NCBI RefSeq assembly: GCF_026965555.1
Contig: NZ_CP114040.1
Span: 11,734,001-11,798,000, forward strand
Direction: 5' to 3'
Source of the DNA: Nannocystis punicea
GTDB taxonomy: Bacteria > Myxococcota_A > Polyangia > Nannocystales > Nannocystaceae
DNA: 64,000 nucleotides
Part shown: piece after piece, positions 1-8,320 of the stretch
How the letters are laid out: each line of letters starts with the position of its first letter
Numbering within the stretch: the first letter of the stretch is position 1
Made by a program: the position numbers and the translations under genes
The notes under the pieces: model-generated
Told to the model about the DNA's origin: nothing
Databases searched by the model: none
The model's input: the letters and a program-made list of their open reading frames with translations, nothing else

Positions 1-41
1 CGGATCTCCGCCGCGAACTCGCGGCCGAACAGCCGACGCAT
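1..41 (-). CDS. Possible 5' end of a gene leaving the window
   Basis: An ATG at position 41 on the minus strand opens a frame that stays open to the window edge and begins MRRLFGREFAAEI. Twelve of its thirteen codons end in G or C, as real genes here do. Only 13 codons are visible and there is no convincing ribosome binding site, so this is a weak call and no function can be given. Confidence 0.25.
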   Translation of the reverse strand, partial: MRRLFGREFAAEI

Positions 42-539
42 GATCTGTAGATGATCCCGCTCGGGATCGAGGCAGGGCGGAGCCATCCTCCGCACCGAAG
101 GCCAACCAGGAAGAGTCACCCGCATTGCGCGGCCCATGAGCGTCGGACCCGGCCGCTCCGGATCACTGCGAAGCCCCCGCGAGCGCCCCCACAGGCGGCC
201 AGCCACTGCCTCGTTTCCGGCCAGTCGCCGCTCCGGCAGATCCCGAGGCCCCGGTCTGCAACCGCGAGCGACCTCTCCGCGGAGCGCAATCACCTGTCCC
301 GAGGAACAGCAGCCCGTCCTCGTCGCTCGCGACGAATCCGCGGTGCGACAGCCGCCGGCGCGCGTCGACTTAATCATCACAGCGCCCCTGGAAACCTTGC
401 ACCCCGCGCGCCCGACCTTGCTCGCAATTCCGCCCGGCCGCGATCGCGCGCGTGAGGCCGCGTACACCCGTCCTCCCGCATTCCCGGCGCGTGCCCGGCT
501 GCGGCGCCCTGCGATAGCATCCCCGCGGAGATTCCCACC
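42..539. other. Intergenic region, no supported gene
   Basis: About 500 bases upstream of the first lipoprotein gene. Open frames here are Arg/Pro-rich, as expected from random high-GC DNA, and overlap each other. The 3' end carries the ribosome binding site (GGAG at 527-530) of the gene starting at 540. I see no RNA gene or repeat. Confidence 0.5.
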
Positions 540-1577
540 ATGACCTGCGCACGCGCGACCATGCTCGCAATGTCCTTGTTGTCCCTCGGCGCCTGCGGCG
601 GCGACGACGGCGGCAACACGACCGGCAGCAGCACCTCTGGCGCCACCGAGACCGGCCCGACGACCGGCACCACCACCGCGCCCTCGACCGGCAGCACCGA
701 CGCGCCGACCACCTCGACCTCGACCGGCGCCGACCCGACCACGACCTCCACGACCTCGAGCACGACCTCCACCACCGACGACGTCGGCACCACCACCGGC
801 ACCAGCGACGATTCGACGAGCACCACCGGCGAGCCGCTGCGCGACTACTCGAGCGACCGCACCAAGTTCTTCGGCGATGCCCGCTGCGACGGCGCCGACG
901 TCCTGCTGTGTGACTCCTTCGAGGCCGGCGCGATCGACCTGGGCAAGTGGCAGGTGACCGGGACCGTCACCATCGATTCGACGCACGCAGCGCGGGGCGA
1001 CAGCGCTGCTCACATTCACACCGAGGGCAACGGCTTCTCGTACCTGCGCGAGGTCGTCACCTTCCCCGCCCCGAACAACACCTATTACGGGCGCATGTTC
1101 GTGTGGATCGACGCCGTCCCGATCGCCCCCGACTGGGCCCACTGGACCCTCGTCGGCGCCGTCGGCTCCGGCGAGCCCGGCGAGATCCGCGTCGGCGGGC
1201 AATACAACCCGTTCGCCGGCAAGAACCTGTTCGGCGTCGGCTCCGACGGCGGCCCGACCGGCGACTGGACCAACCTCGACGACGATCCTCGCGGCGACGC
1301 CAGCGCCGTGATCGTGCAGGACTGGGTGTGCCTCGAATGGTTGCACGACGGCGCCAACAACGAGACCAAATTCTGGTGGGACGCCACGGAGCACCCCTCG
1401 CTCGCCACCACCGCCGGGAGCCACGGCGGCAACCAGGACGCCGATTACATCATGCCGCAATTCGAATCGATGTGGGTCGGCTGGTGGCTCTACCAGGGCG
1501 GCCCGAACCCCGACCACTACGACGTGTGGATCGACGAGGTCGCCGTCGACAGCACCCGGCTCGGCTGCATCCTCTGA
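540..1577 (+). CDS. Secreted lipoprotein with C-terminal beta-sandwich (Cip1/ConA-like) domain
   Basis: A 345-residue exported lipoprotein. Residues 1-19 form a lipoprotein signal with lipobox LGAC (Cys19). Residues 20-100 are a Thr/Ser/Gly linker of the kind common on myxobacterial surface proteins. The rest (about 105-345) begins with a Cys pair (DARCDGADVLLCDSFE) and is rich in aromatic beta-strand segments. It resembles the jelly-roll fold of Cip1-like and polysaccharide-lyase-like proteins, so carbohydrate binding or cleavage is plausible; the family placement comes from overall pattern only. The start is supported by GGAG nine bases upstream; Met8 and Met11 are alternatives. A decayed copy of its 3' end lies downstream at about 1860-2000. 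Confidence 0.75.
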   Translation: MTCARATMLAMSLLSLGACGGDDGGNTTGSSTSGATETGPTTGTTTAPSTGSTDAPTTSTSTGADPTTTSTTSSTTSTTDDVGTTTGTSDDSTSTTGEPLRDYSSDRTKFFGDARCDGADVLLCDSFEAGAIDLGKWQVTGTVTIDSTHAARGDSAAHIHTEGNGFSYLREVVTFPAPNNTYYGRMFVWIDAVPIAPDWAHWTLVGAVGSGEPGEIRVGGQYNPFAGKNLFGVGSDGGPTGDWTNLDDDPRGDASAVIVQDWVCLEWLHDGANNETKFWWDATEHPSLATTAGSHGGNQDADYIMPQFESMWVGWWLYQGGPNPDHYDVWIDEVAVDSTRLGCIL

Positions 1578-2468
1578 GCCGGCGGCTCCGCGCAGGCGAT
1601 CCGCCGCTCCATGCAAGCGATCGCCCGCAACGGCGCCAGCAAGCCATCCTGCTGGCACCAAGGCGAGACGAGAGGCCTGAACAGGCACCATCCGCAACAA
1701 CGCACGAGGCCGCGATCCTGCGCGAGCTTCGACGATTCGCGCGCCACGGACGCCTTCGCCCGTAACTCGCGTGAATGACCCTTCTCAGGACGAACGCCCT
1801 GGAGCAGGAAAAAGGAGACGGACAGGTGCGCGTGCAACACGGCGAGTCGCCGCGGAGCCGGCTGCATCCTCTGACTGCTGATTGGCGCCGGATCCAGCAG
1901 CGATCAGGGCGACGATTCCCTCCTGCCGCGATTCGAATCGATGGGTCAGCCGGCGCTCTCCCAGGCGATCCGAACCCCGCTCATCAAGAAATGTGAATCG
2001 CCGGGGCAGCGCTCCATCCCCGCATCCCCTGACCGCGAGCAGCCGCTCCTACGATTGCCGCTCGTCCTCCCGGCTCTCGCCGCGCCGCCCTCTCCCCCCG
2101 CACGACAGCAATCCTGCCGGCGCCGCCACGTGCAGGCGTCTGCGCGGCTGGACGGTGATCCACTCATCTGCGCTTGCGCCTTCGCGGCCCGCGGTACGCG
2201 CCGGCCGGGAGCCGACGACCGGCAGTCAATGACGCGTGGTCGTATCGCACCGTTGCCACACATCGGTCGCGAATCCGACGACGCCGAGCGGCTCGCTGCG
2301 CGGTTGCGCGCCTCGGCAATTAATCCGGCACCGTGTTCCGCCGCCATTGTGAGGTGGCAATCGTTCGACTCGGCGCTCGAGTCGCACCTCGCGATCCTCG
2401 GGCCTGCCCCGGCGGCTGCGCGCGAAAGCGGCTCTTGCGAGTCTGCGCCGTTCCGGTACCCTCGGCCA
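1578..2468. other. Long intergenic region with one gene remnant
   Basis: Nearly 900 bases between two lipoprotein genes. It contains the decayed copy of the preceding gene's 3' end (about 1860-2000); otherwise I see only short non-coding frames. A long frame reading through into the next gene from 1941 is an upstream extension, because the lipoprotein signal starts at 2469. Confidence 0.55.
1860..2000 (+). pseudogene. Degenerate duplicate of the 3' end of the 540-1577 lipoprotein gene
   Basis: Bases 1908-1990 align with 1440-1520 of the upstream gene. Shared words include a 13-base match (attcgaatcgatg) and matches around ccaggcg and ccgaacccc, and the GGPNPDH peptide survives as GDPNPAH in one frame. 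Just before this, ggctgcatcctctga (1859-1873) repeats the last codons and stop of the upstream gene. Frameshifts and stops break any reading frame. It looks like the remains of a tandem duplication, parallel to the intact duplicated pair at 2469-4917. Confidence 0.6.
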
Positions 2469-3602
2469 ATGTCTAGCATTCAATCTCGCGGGGGCGTGTC
2501 GACGCTCCTGGTGGCGATGACGTTTAGCGTGGCGTGTGGCAGTCCGGCGACCCAGGGGACCGGCACGGAGTCGGACTCGGACACGGGCACCGGCCTGACC
2601 GCCGTCACCGAGGGCACCGGCGTCACCACCGACGGCACGGCCTCCGAGGGCTCGGTCACCGAGGGCGGCGGCACGGACAGCGGCTCCGATTCGACGCCGA
2701 CGACCACGTCGCCCACCACCACCACCGACTCGACGGTCACGGACACCTCGGACACGAGCACCGCCACGACGACGCCCGTGACCTCGACCACGAGCGACAC
2801 CACCAGCGAGACGACGCTCGACGAGACCACGACCGGGGACACCACCGGCGATACCACCGACACCACGACCACCGGCGACACCACCACCGGTGAGACCACC
2901 GACGATACGACTACCACGACCACCGGCGAGCCCCCGCTCGAATGTGGCAACCTCAAAGTCACGTACCGCGACTTCAAGCCGCTGCACACCGACTTCGGCT
3001 GTCACATGAGCGGCAACATGGCCCGCCCGGGCCTCGTGCAGCAGATGCTGGGTGGCGACCAGACCCCCGTCTACAACCCGAACCCGCCGGGCCCGCCGCC
3101 GGGCTACGTCGGCACGAACCCGCAGATCACCTCCGCCGCCTCGTACGACGACTGGTACCACACCAAGGACGGCATCAACATGGTGATCGAGAGCGAGCTC
3201 GAGTTGAACGAGATTCAGATGGGCATCTGGAGCTTCCAGAGCAACTCGTTCTACCCGCTCACCGGTCAGGGCTTCGGCAACAACGTCACGCCGAACTGGG
3301 CCAATCAGACCTTCCCCGACCGCAACGGCTCCTTCACCACGGAGATCCACACCAACTTCATCTACGAGGCCGGCCAGACCTTCAGCTTCAGCGGCGACGA
3401 CGACGTGTGGGTCTTCATCGACGGCAAGCTGGCGATGGACCTCGGCGGCCTCCACGGCCCGGTCAACGGCACGATCAACCTCGACAACCTCGGCCTCACC
3501 CCCTTCCAGAGCTACTCCCTGGACGTGTTCCACGCCGAGCGCTGCGACAGCGGCAGCAACTTCCGCATCGACACCTCCATCAGTTGCTTCATCCCGATGT
3601 GA
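2469..3602 (+). CDS. Fibro-slime domain lipoprotein, copy 1
   Basis: A 377-residue surface lipoprotein. The signal peptide ends in a lipobox (SVAC), followed by a Thr/Ser/Asp/Gly linker of about 130 residues with TTTTG, TGDTT and TGETT units. The C-terminal 220 residues are a fibro-slime domain, with signatures YRDFKPLHTDFGCHM, SGDDDVWVFIDGKLAMDLGG and FHAERCDSGSNFRIDTS. Fibro-slime domains are calcium-type beta folds on secreted proteins of fibre-degrading bacteria, slime moulds and myxobacteria, probably for adhesion or carbohydrate binding. The start at 2469 is chosen because the paralogue at 3784 has the same first codons and same length. A hairpin follows the stop. Confidence 0.9.
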   Translation: MSSIQSRGGVSTLLVAMTFSVACGSPATQGTGTESDSDTGTGLTAVTEGTGVTTDGTASEGSVTEGGGTDSGSDSTPTTTSPTTTTDSTVTDTSDTSTATTTPVTSTTSDTTSETTLDETTTGDTTGDTTDTTTTGDTTTGETTDDTTTTTTGEPPLECGNLKVTYRDFKPLHTDFGCHMSGNMARPGLVQQMLGGDQTPVYNPNPPGPPPGYVGTNPQITSAASYDDWYHTKDGINMVIESELELNEIQMGIWSFQSNSFYPLTGQGFGNNVTPNWANQTFPDRNGSFTTEIHTNFIYEAGQTFSFSGDDDVWVFIDGKLAMDLGGLHGPVNGTINLDNLGLTPFQSYSLDVFHAERCDSGSNFRIDTSISCFIPM

Positions 3603-3630
3603 CCGTTCGCTGCGCGGCGAATGTACACAC

Positions 3631-3656
3631 CGGCCGCTCACGCTCGTGAGCGGCCG
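3631..3656 (+). terminator. Hairpin after fibro-slime copy 1
   Basis: A perfect 10-bp stem (cggccgctca / tgagcggccg) with a 6-base loop, 28 bases after the stop codon. There is no T tract, so termination is inferred from position and stem strength. The same stem sequence recurs after the second copy, showing that the duplication included the downstream flank. Confidence 0.55.
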
Positions 3657-3783
3657 CATGAGGGGTACGAGCAATCGCCGGCGTGCGCACCGGGCGGCGA
3701 TACGCATCGGCCGCTCGGCGCGCAGTGTACACGCGCCGAAACCAGCGCTTGCAGCCGCGCGCAGATCCGCTACATTCGCTCCA

Positions 3784-4917
3784 ATGTCTAGCATTCCTTC
3801 TCTTGGCGGCCTCTCGACGCTCCTGGTGGCGATGTCTTTTTCGGTCGCGTGTGGCAACCCTGCCGTGCAGGGCACCGAAACCGACTCCGACACCGGCTCC
3901 GGCTCGACCGCCACCGACGGCACCAGCGCCACCACCGACGACCCGACCGCCGGCACCGGCTCCGAGTCCGACGGCACCGACAGCGGCACCGCGAGCGGCA
4001 CCGAATCGACGACGACCACCACCACGTCGCCGACCACCACCGATTCGACCGTCACCGCCACGTCCGACCCCACGGACGCCACGACGACGCCGGTGACCTC
4101 GAGCACGGGCGAGACCACGCTCGACGAGACCACCACGCTCGACGAGACCACGACCACGACCACCGGCGAGACCACCGACACCACGACCGACACGACCACG
4201 GGCGACACCACCGACACGACCACCGACACGACCACCACCGGCGAGCCGCCGCTCGAGTGCGGCAACCTGCCGGTCATCTACCGCGACATGAAGCCGCTGC
4301 ACGCCGACTTCGGCTGTCACATGTGGGGCAACGGCGTGCGGCCGACCCTCGTGCAGTCGATGCTGGGCGGCGACGGCAAGCCGGTCTACAACCCGCAGCC
4401 GGGCCCGACCCTGCCGGGGTACGGCGGCTCGAACCCGCAGATCAGCTCGGGCGCGTCCTTCAGCGACTGGTACAACACCAAGGACGGCGTGAACATGGAG
4501 ATCGCGGGGGAGCTGGAGCTGACGGAGATCCAGCAAGGCGTCTGGAGCTTCGAGAGCGAGGAGTTCTTCCCGCTCACGGGTCAAGGCTTCGGCAACAACG
4601 TGACGCAAAACTGGGCCGGGGAGACCTACCCCGACCGCAACGGCTCGTTCACCACCGAGATCCACACCAACTTCGTCTACGAGGCCGGTCAGACCTTCAG
4701 CTTCAGCGGCGACGACGACGTGTGGATCTTCATCGACGGCAAGCTGGCGATGGACATCGGCGGCCTCCACCCGCCGGCCATGGGCACGATCGAGCTCGAC
4801 TTGCTCGGCCTCACCGTCGGCGAGACCTACTCCCTCGACGCCTTCCACGCCGAGCGCTGCGAGGCGGGCAGCAACTTCCGCATCGACACCTCGATCAATT
4901 GCTTCATCCCGATGTGA
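3784..4917 (+). CDS. Fibro-slime domain lipoprotein, copy 2
   Basis: Also 377 residues, and a tandem paralogue of the gene at 2469. It opens with the same MSSI start, LSTLLVAM core and VACGNP lipobox, followed by a Thr-rich linker (TTLDETT, TTDTTTDTT units) and a fibro-slime domain with SGDDDVWIFIDGKLAMDIGG and FHAERCEAGSNFRIDTS. The domains are highly similar, while the linkers have diverged in repeat content but kept the overall length. It is likely anchored to the outer membrane by its lipid, displaying the domain at the surface. In-frame starts upstream exist, but homology to copy 1 fixes the start. Confidence 0.9.
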   Translation: MSSIPSLGGLSTLLVAMSFSVACGNPAVQGTETDSDTGSGSTATDGTSATTDDPTAGTGSESDGTDSGTASGTESTTTTTTSPTTTDSTVTATSDPTDATTTPVTSSTGETTLDETTTLDETTTTTTGETTDTTTDTTTGDTTDTTTDTTTTGEPPLECGNLPVIYRDMKPLHADFGCHMWGNGVRPTLVQSMLGGDGKPVYNPQPGPTLPGYGGSNPQISSGASFSDWYNTKDGVNMEIAGELELTEIQQGVWSFESEEFFPLTGQGFGNNVTQNWAGETYPDRNGSFTTEIHTNFVYEAGQTFSFSGDDDVWIFIDGKLAMDIGGLHPPAMGTIELDLLGLTVGETYSLDAFHAERCEAGSNFRIDTSINCFIPM

Positions 4918-4967
4918 GCGCCGCTCGGCGACGCTCGCTCGCGAATGTCGACACCGCGGCGCCCGCC

Positions 4968-5003
4968 GCGGCCGCTCACGCCTTGAAGGTCATGAGCGGC
5001 CGC
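4968..5003. terminator. Convergent hairpin between fibro-slime copy 2 and rtcB
   Basis: An 11-bp perfect stem (gcggccgctca / tgagcggccgc) with a 14-base loop, placed between two converging genes. The left arm overlaps the stop codon of the rtcB gene (4976-4978). It carries the same stem core as the hairpin at 3631. It may end transcription from both sides, though there is no T tract. Confidence 0.5.
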
Positions 5004-6418
5004 ATGCGGGCGACCACGTCGCACAGCCCCGCCTCGACCTGGCAGGCGATCACCGGGCCGATCGGCTTGTAGGCTGCGGGCGCCTCCTCGATCCGCCGCT
5101 CCTCGCGGAGGGTGATGCAGTCGACGCCTGCGAGCCCGAGGTCCTCGGTGTCGCGGCCGCGCCGACCCATCTCGAAGCGAGACGTCGCCCGTCCGGCCCC
5201 GTGCGACGCCGAGCCGAGCAGGTGCGGCGAGCCGCGCCCGACCAGCAGATACGAGGCCGCGCCCATCGACCCGGGGATGATCACCGGCTGCTCGGCGCCG
5301 GCCGGGCACGCGCCCTTGCGGGTGATCCAGCGCCGCGCCGCGCCTTCCACCGGCAAGGTGATGTTGTGCGGCAGGTCGTACACGAGCGGCGCGGCGACCT
5401 CGCCGAACAGCTCGCGCAGGCGCTGCCGCAGCAGCTCGGCGAGCAGCATGCGGTTGAGGAACCCGTAGTTCGCCGCGGTCGCCTCCGCCTGCATGTAGCC
5501 GGCGACGGCCTCGGGCTGATCCGCCAGCGACAGCGAGAACAGCCCCTCCGGCGGGAACTTCTGGCCCTTCGGCCACATGCCGCGCGCCCGGTCGCGCCAC
5601 ATCGCGCCGACGTGCTTGCCGACCCCGCGCGAGCCCGAGTGGATCATGATCGCGACCTGCCCGGCGCGGACGTCCCACTGCCGCGCGCGCCCCCGGTCGA
5701 CGACCTCCTCGACGACCTGGATCTCGACGAAGTGATTGCCGCCGCCGATCGTCGCCAGACCGCCGTCGCGCACCACGCCTTCCGCGGGCACCAGATCCTC
5801 GGGCGCCCAGCGCGGGTCGCCGTCGAGCGCGCCGCCGAGGTGCACCCGATCGATCTCCCGCTCGAGCTGATCGAGGTCCGCTCGGGCCAGCTGCCCGAGC
5901 GGTCGGCGACGCACCGCCGCGAGCCACCCGACCAGCCCCTCACGGAACAGCCCCTGCATCGCCTCGGCCGTCATCGGCAGGTCGCGCGACGAGAAGAAGT
6001 AGTCGCCCTTGAGCCGCTCGACCAGGACATCGCGCTTGGCCAGCAGCTGCTCGGCCGACAGGTCGACCACGTGCAGGCGCATGCCGCAATTGATGTCGGT
6101 GCCGACGGCCGCGGGGACGACGATCCCCTCGGTCTCGACGATCGAGCCGATCGCCACCCCTGCGTCACCCGGGTGGAAATCGGGCGAGGCTCGCACGGTC
6201 GACACGCCGCCGCCCGCCGGGTGGCGCAGCGCGGCGAGCCCGGCCAGCTGGCGCAGCGCCTTGGCCTCGACCGGGAAGTCGTCGGGGAGGAGGACCTCGC
6301 CCGCCGGCGCGTCGGGCACGTCCTTGAGCCGCACACGGTAGACACGACCGTCGCGCTCGACATGAAGGCCCTCGCGCGCGAGCGCGGCGAAGACCCGTTG
6401 CAAGTTCTTTGGCTGCAT
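4976..6418 (-). CDS. rtcB: RtcB-type RNA-splicing ligase
   Basis: A 480-residue RtcB-family ligase, which joins RNA ends bearing a 2',3'-cyclic phosphate (or 3'-phosphate) to a 5'-hydroxyl, using GTP and Mn2+. Visible metal and catalytic motifs are GTDINCGMR (Cys111), GGGNHFVE (His229), MIHSGSRG (His260) and ASHGAGR (His406, the guanylylation site by family analogy). Length is normal. The start at 6418 (MQPKNLQRV) is preferred over an upstream in-frame start because the longer N-terminus is basic and unlike the family. No rtcA, archease or RtcR regulator is adjacent; the gene stands alone, converging with the fibro-slime pair. It may serve RNA repair. Confidence 0.93.
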   Translation of the reverse strand: MQPKNLQRVFAALAREGLHVERDGRVYRVRLKDVPDAPAGEVLLPDDFPVEAKALRQLAGLAALRHPAGGGVSTVRASPDFHPGDAGVAIGSIVETEGIVVPAAVGTDINCGMRLHVVDLSAEQLLAKRDVLVERLKGDYFFSSRDLPMTAEAMQGLFREGLVGWLAAVRRRPLGQLARADLDQLEREIDRVHLGGALDGDPRWAPEDLVPAEGVVRDGGLATIGGGNHFVEIQVVEEVVDRGRARQWDVRAGQVAIMIHSGSRGVGKHVGAMWRDRARGMWPKGQKFPPEGLFSLSLADQPEAVAGYMQAEATAANYGFLNRMLLAELLRQRLRELFGEVAAPLVYDLPHNITLPVEGAARRWITRKGACPAGAEQPVIIPGSMGAASYLLVGRGSPHLLGSASHGAGRATSRFEMGRRGRDTEDLGLAGVDCITLREERRIEEAPAAYKPIGPVIACQVEAGLCDVVARMRPLMTFKA

Positions 6419-6764
6419 GAACACTGGGCTCCTGCGCGCGCGTCGGCCCACGCGCGAGCATGCGTCGCGCCGCCTCGGCAGCGCGCGCCACGTGCCTGTG
6501 CGTCGCTGCCCTTCGGGCCGTGGCGTGACGCACAGATCCTATCCACCCTGGCGCAGCGGACAGCCGCGCACCAGGGCCCAGAGATTTTCCGCTCAGCAGC
6601 CGCGGAAGCCCCGGAAGTTACGAGCACCGCCGGGGGAAGTCAAGCTCGATCCGGCAGCGCGACCTTGAGCCTCACGCATCGGCCGACGCACGCCGACCTA
6701 CCTCACGGTCACGTGCTCACCCCAGCCGCCCTCACGACCTGTCCCTTTGAACAGGCGCCCCGTC
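6419..6764. other. Intergenic region with dispersed palindrome
   Basis: Spacer of 346 bases between two minus-strand genes. It contains one copy of the dispersed palindrome (cctgtccctttgaacagg, 6738-6755). A second copy (6776-6793) lies just inside the next gene's 3' end. No gene is supported here. Confidence 0.5.
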
Positions 6765-6793
6765 TCACCGCATCACCTGTCCCTTCGAACAGG
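6738..6793. repeat. Two copies of the dispersed TGTCC/GGACA palindrome
   Basis: Copies cctgtccctttgaacagg (6738-6755) and cctgtcccttcgaacagg (6776-6793) lie 38 bases apart. They differ at one base and flank the stop codon of the lipase-maturation-factor-like gene. Each can fold into a CCTGT/ACAGG stem. Confidence 0.7.
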
Positions 6794-8240
6794 CCATCAC
6801 CAGCTCCGGCGCCGCCGGCTCGCGGCGCCACCACCCGGCTTCGCCCGGGCGCGTGAACGTGTAGCGCCAGAACTGCACCCGCACGTGGGAAGGCCGGGCC
6901 AGCAGCGGCGTCACGAAGAACGCCTGCGCCCGCTCCGGCTGCTCGCACAGGTCCGCCAGCAGCCGGCGCACGTAGCCGGGGGGCGCTCGCCGGGCCCGCA
7001 GCCCGTAGAACCACAGCATGAAGTCGAGCCGCGGCTGATGCGGCGCCACGATCGGCGGCGCCCGCTCGAGCGGACCCGGCTTGTAACGCAGGTCGTACGT
7101 CCGCCACGCCCCCGCCTCGAACCCGGCGAACTCCGGCTCCACGCGCGCGCGGGTGATCTGCGCGAACAGGTGATACGCGTTGAACACGTGCCACTGCTCG
7201 GTGTACCGCTGCAGCGCCGCAGACCACCGCCCGCCGCCGTCGCCGAGCTCGACCCGCGCCGTCACCAGCGACAGAGTCACGTACACGACCGCGAACGCAG
7301 TCACCAGCCCCGCGCGCAACCGCGGCCACGACGGCGCGCCCACCCCCTCGCGCGGCAGCAGCACGCGCCCCCACACCGCGCGCCCCGGCAGCCGCGCGTA
7401 CACTTTTAAAAGATCCGCGTCGCTCAGCATGAACAGGTGCAGCGTCAGCGACAGGTAGACGAAGAACCCGTAGTTCGCGGTCGCCAGGTTGACCAGCTGG
7501 AACCCCGTCAGCACCACCAGCGCGACCAGCCGCCCGCGCCGCCCGCAGAACAGCAGCACCGGCACGAGCAGCTCGATCACCAGAGTGGCCCGGCTCTCGA
7601 ACCCGTGCCACCACCCCGGCAGGTTGTGCGCGAACCAGGCCAGCGGCGCCGGCAGCGGCGCCGTCTCGTAATAATAGGACATCGCGCTGCCGTCCAGCCA
7701 GTCGCCGATCGGCGAGCCCCATTTGGCCAGACCTGACTCGAAGTACAGCTTGAACGCCGCGAACAGCAGCAGCAGGTGCGCGGTCGGCTGCGGCCGGTCG
7801 CGCGGCAGGAGCAGCGCCAGCACCCCGCACTCGACCAGCATGCTGTCCCACTGGAACTGGAGGAACGGCGCGCCGACGCTGACGAAGCCGAGATAGAGCA
7901 GCGTGGCGATCGCCAGGCACACGCGCGGCCACACCCCGACGAGCGCCAGCGCCCCCGCGAAGATCCCCGCCGTCGCGGCCCCGCGCAGCGCCGCGTCGCT
8001 GGACCACCACCAGAACAACGTCGGCGTGGCCAGCCACCCGCCCGGCCGCGCTCGCGCGACCGCGTCGGCGATCGGCGACAGACCCTCGGCCCCGAACAGT
8101 GGCTCCACCTGCGCTCGCAGCGATGCGAACGCGATCACGAATACCAGCCCGAGCAGCGCGTGAAACAGCCGCGCCACCACCGGCCCCGAATCGGGCGTCA
8201 TCCAGCCGAAGCGGCCGGTCGGCGCGGCGCGGTCCGTCAC
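6765..8240 (-). CDS. Lipase maturation factor family membrane protein
   Basis: A 491-residue polytopic membrane protein. Family-typical segments are FLQFQWDSMLVECGVLALLL, a YYYETAPLPAPLAWFAHNLP stretch, an NLATANYGFFVYL stretch and the C-terminal PRLDFMLWFYGL region. In animals LMF1 acts in the endoplasmic reticulum on lipase folding; bacterial members are uncharacterised and only share the membrane domain, so the name describes the family rather than a shown role. The last codons (ACSKGQVMR) are encoded by a copy of the dispersed palindrome, which suggests that the tail was altered by its insertion. Met14 is an alternative start. Confidence 0.8.
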   Translation of the reverse strand: MTDRAAPTGRFGWMTPDSGPVVARLFHALLGLVFVIAFASLRAQVEPLFGAEGLSPIADAVARARPGGWLATPTLFWWWSSDAALRGAATAGIFAGALALVGVWPRVCLAIATLLYLGFVSVGAPFLQFQWDSMLVECGVLALLLPRDRPQPTAHLLLLFAAFKLYFESGLAKWGSPIGDWLDGSAMSYYYETAPLPAPLAWFAHNLPGWWHGFESRATLVIELLVPVLLFCGRRGRLVALVVLTGFQLVNLATANYGFFVYLSLTLHLFMLSDADLLKVYARLPGRAVWGRVLLPREGVGAPSWPRLRAGLVTAFAVVYVTLSLVTARVELGDGGGRWSAALQRYTEQWHVFNAYHLFAQITRARVEPEFAGFEAGAWRTYDLRYKPGPLERAPPIVAPHQPRLDFMLWFYGLRARRAPPGYVRRLLADLCEQPERAQAFFVTPLLARPSHVRVQFWRYTFTRPGEAGWWRREPAAPELVMACSKGQVMR

Positions 8241-8320
8241 CCGCCGACACTACGAGCCGATGCAGCCGATGACAACCGCGCGGCTTGACCCGCCCCACGC
8301 TTTCGCGTCACCTTCGGCCC

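Noticed and set aside
1941..2468. N-terminal extension of the first fibro-slime protein
   Set aside because: The in-frame upstream codons lack a signal and are Pro/Arg-rich; the lipoprotein signal at 2469 and homology to copy 2 fix the start.
2226..4277. Long Val-rich frames on the minus strand across the fibro-slime genes
   Set aside because: They are the reverse reading of Thr-rich repeat codons (ACC/ACG read as GGT/CGT) and have no signal peptide or domain.
4976..6418. RtcA/RtcR operon for RtcB
   Set aside because: Neighbouring genes are a fibro-slime lipoprotein and an LMF-like protein; no cyclase, archease or sigma-54 regulator is adjacent.
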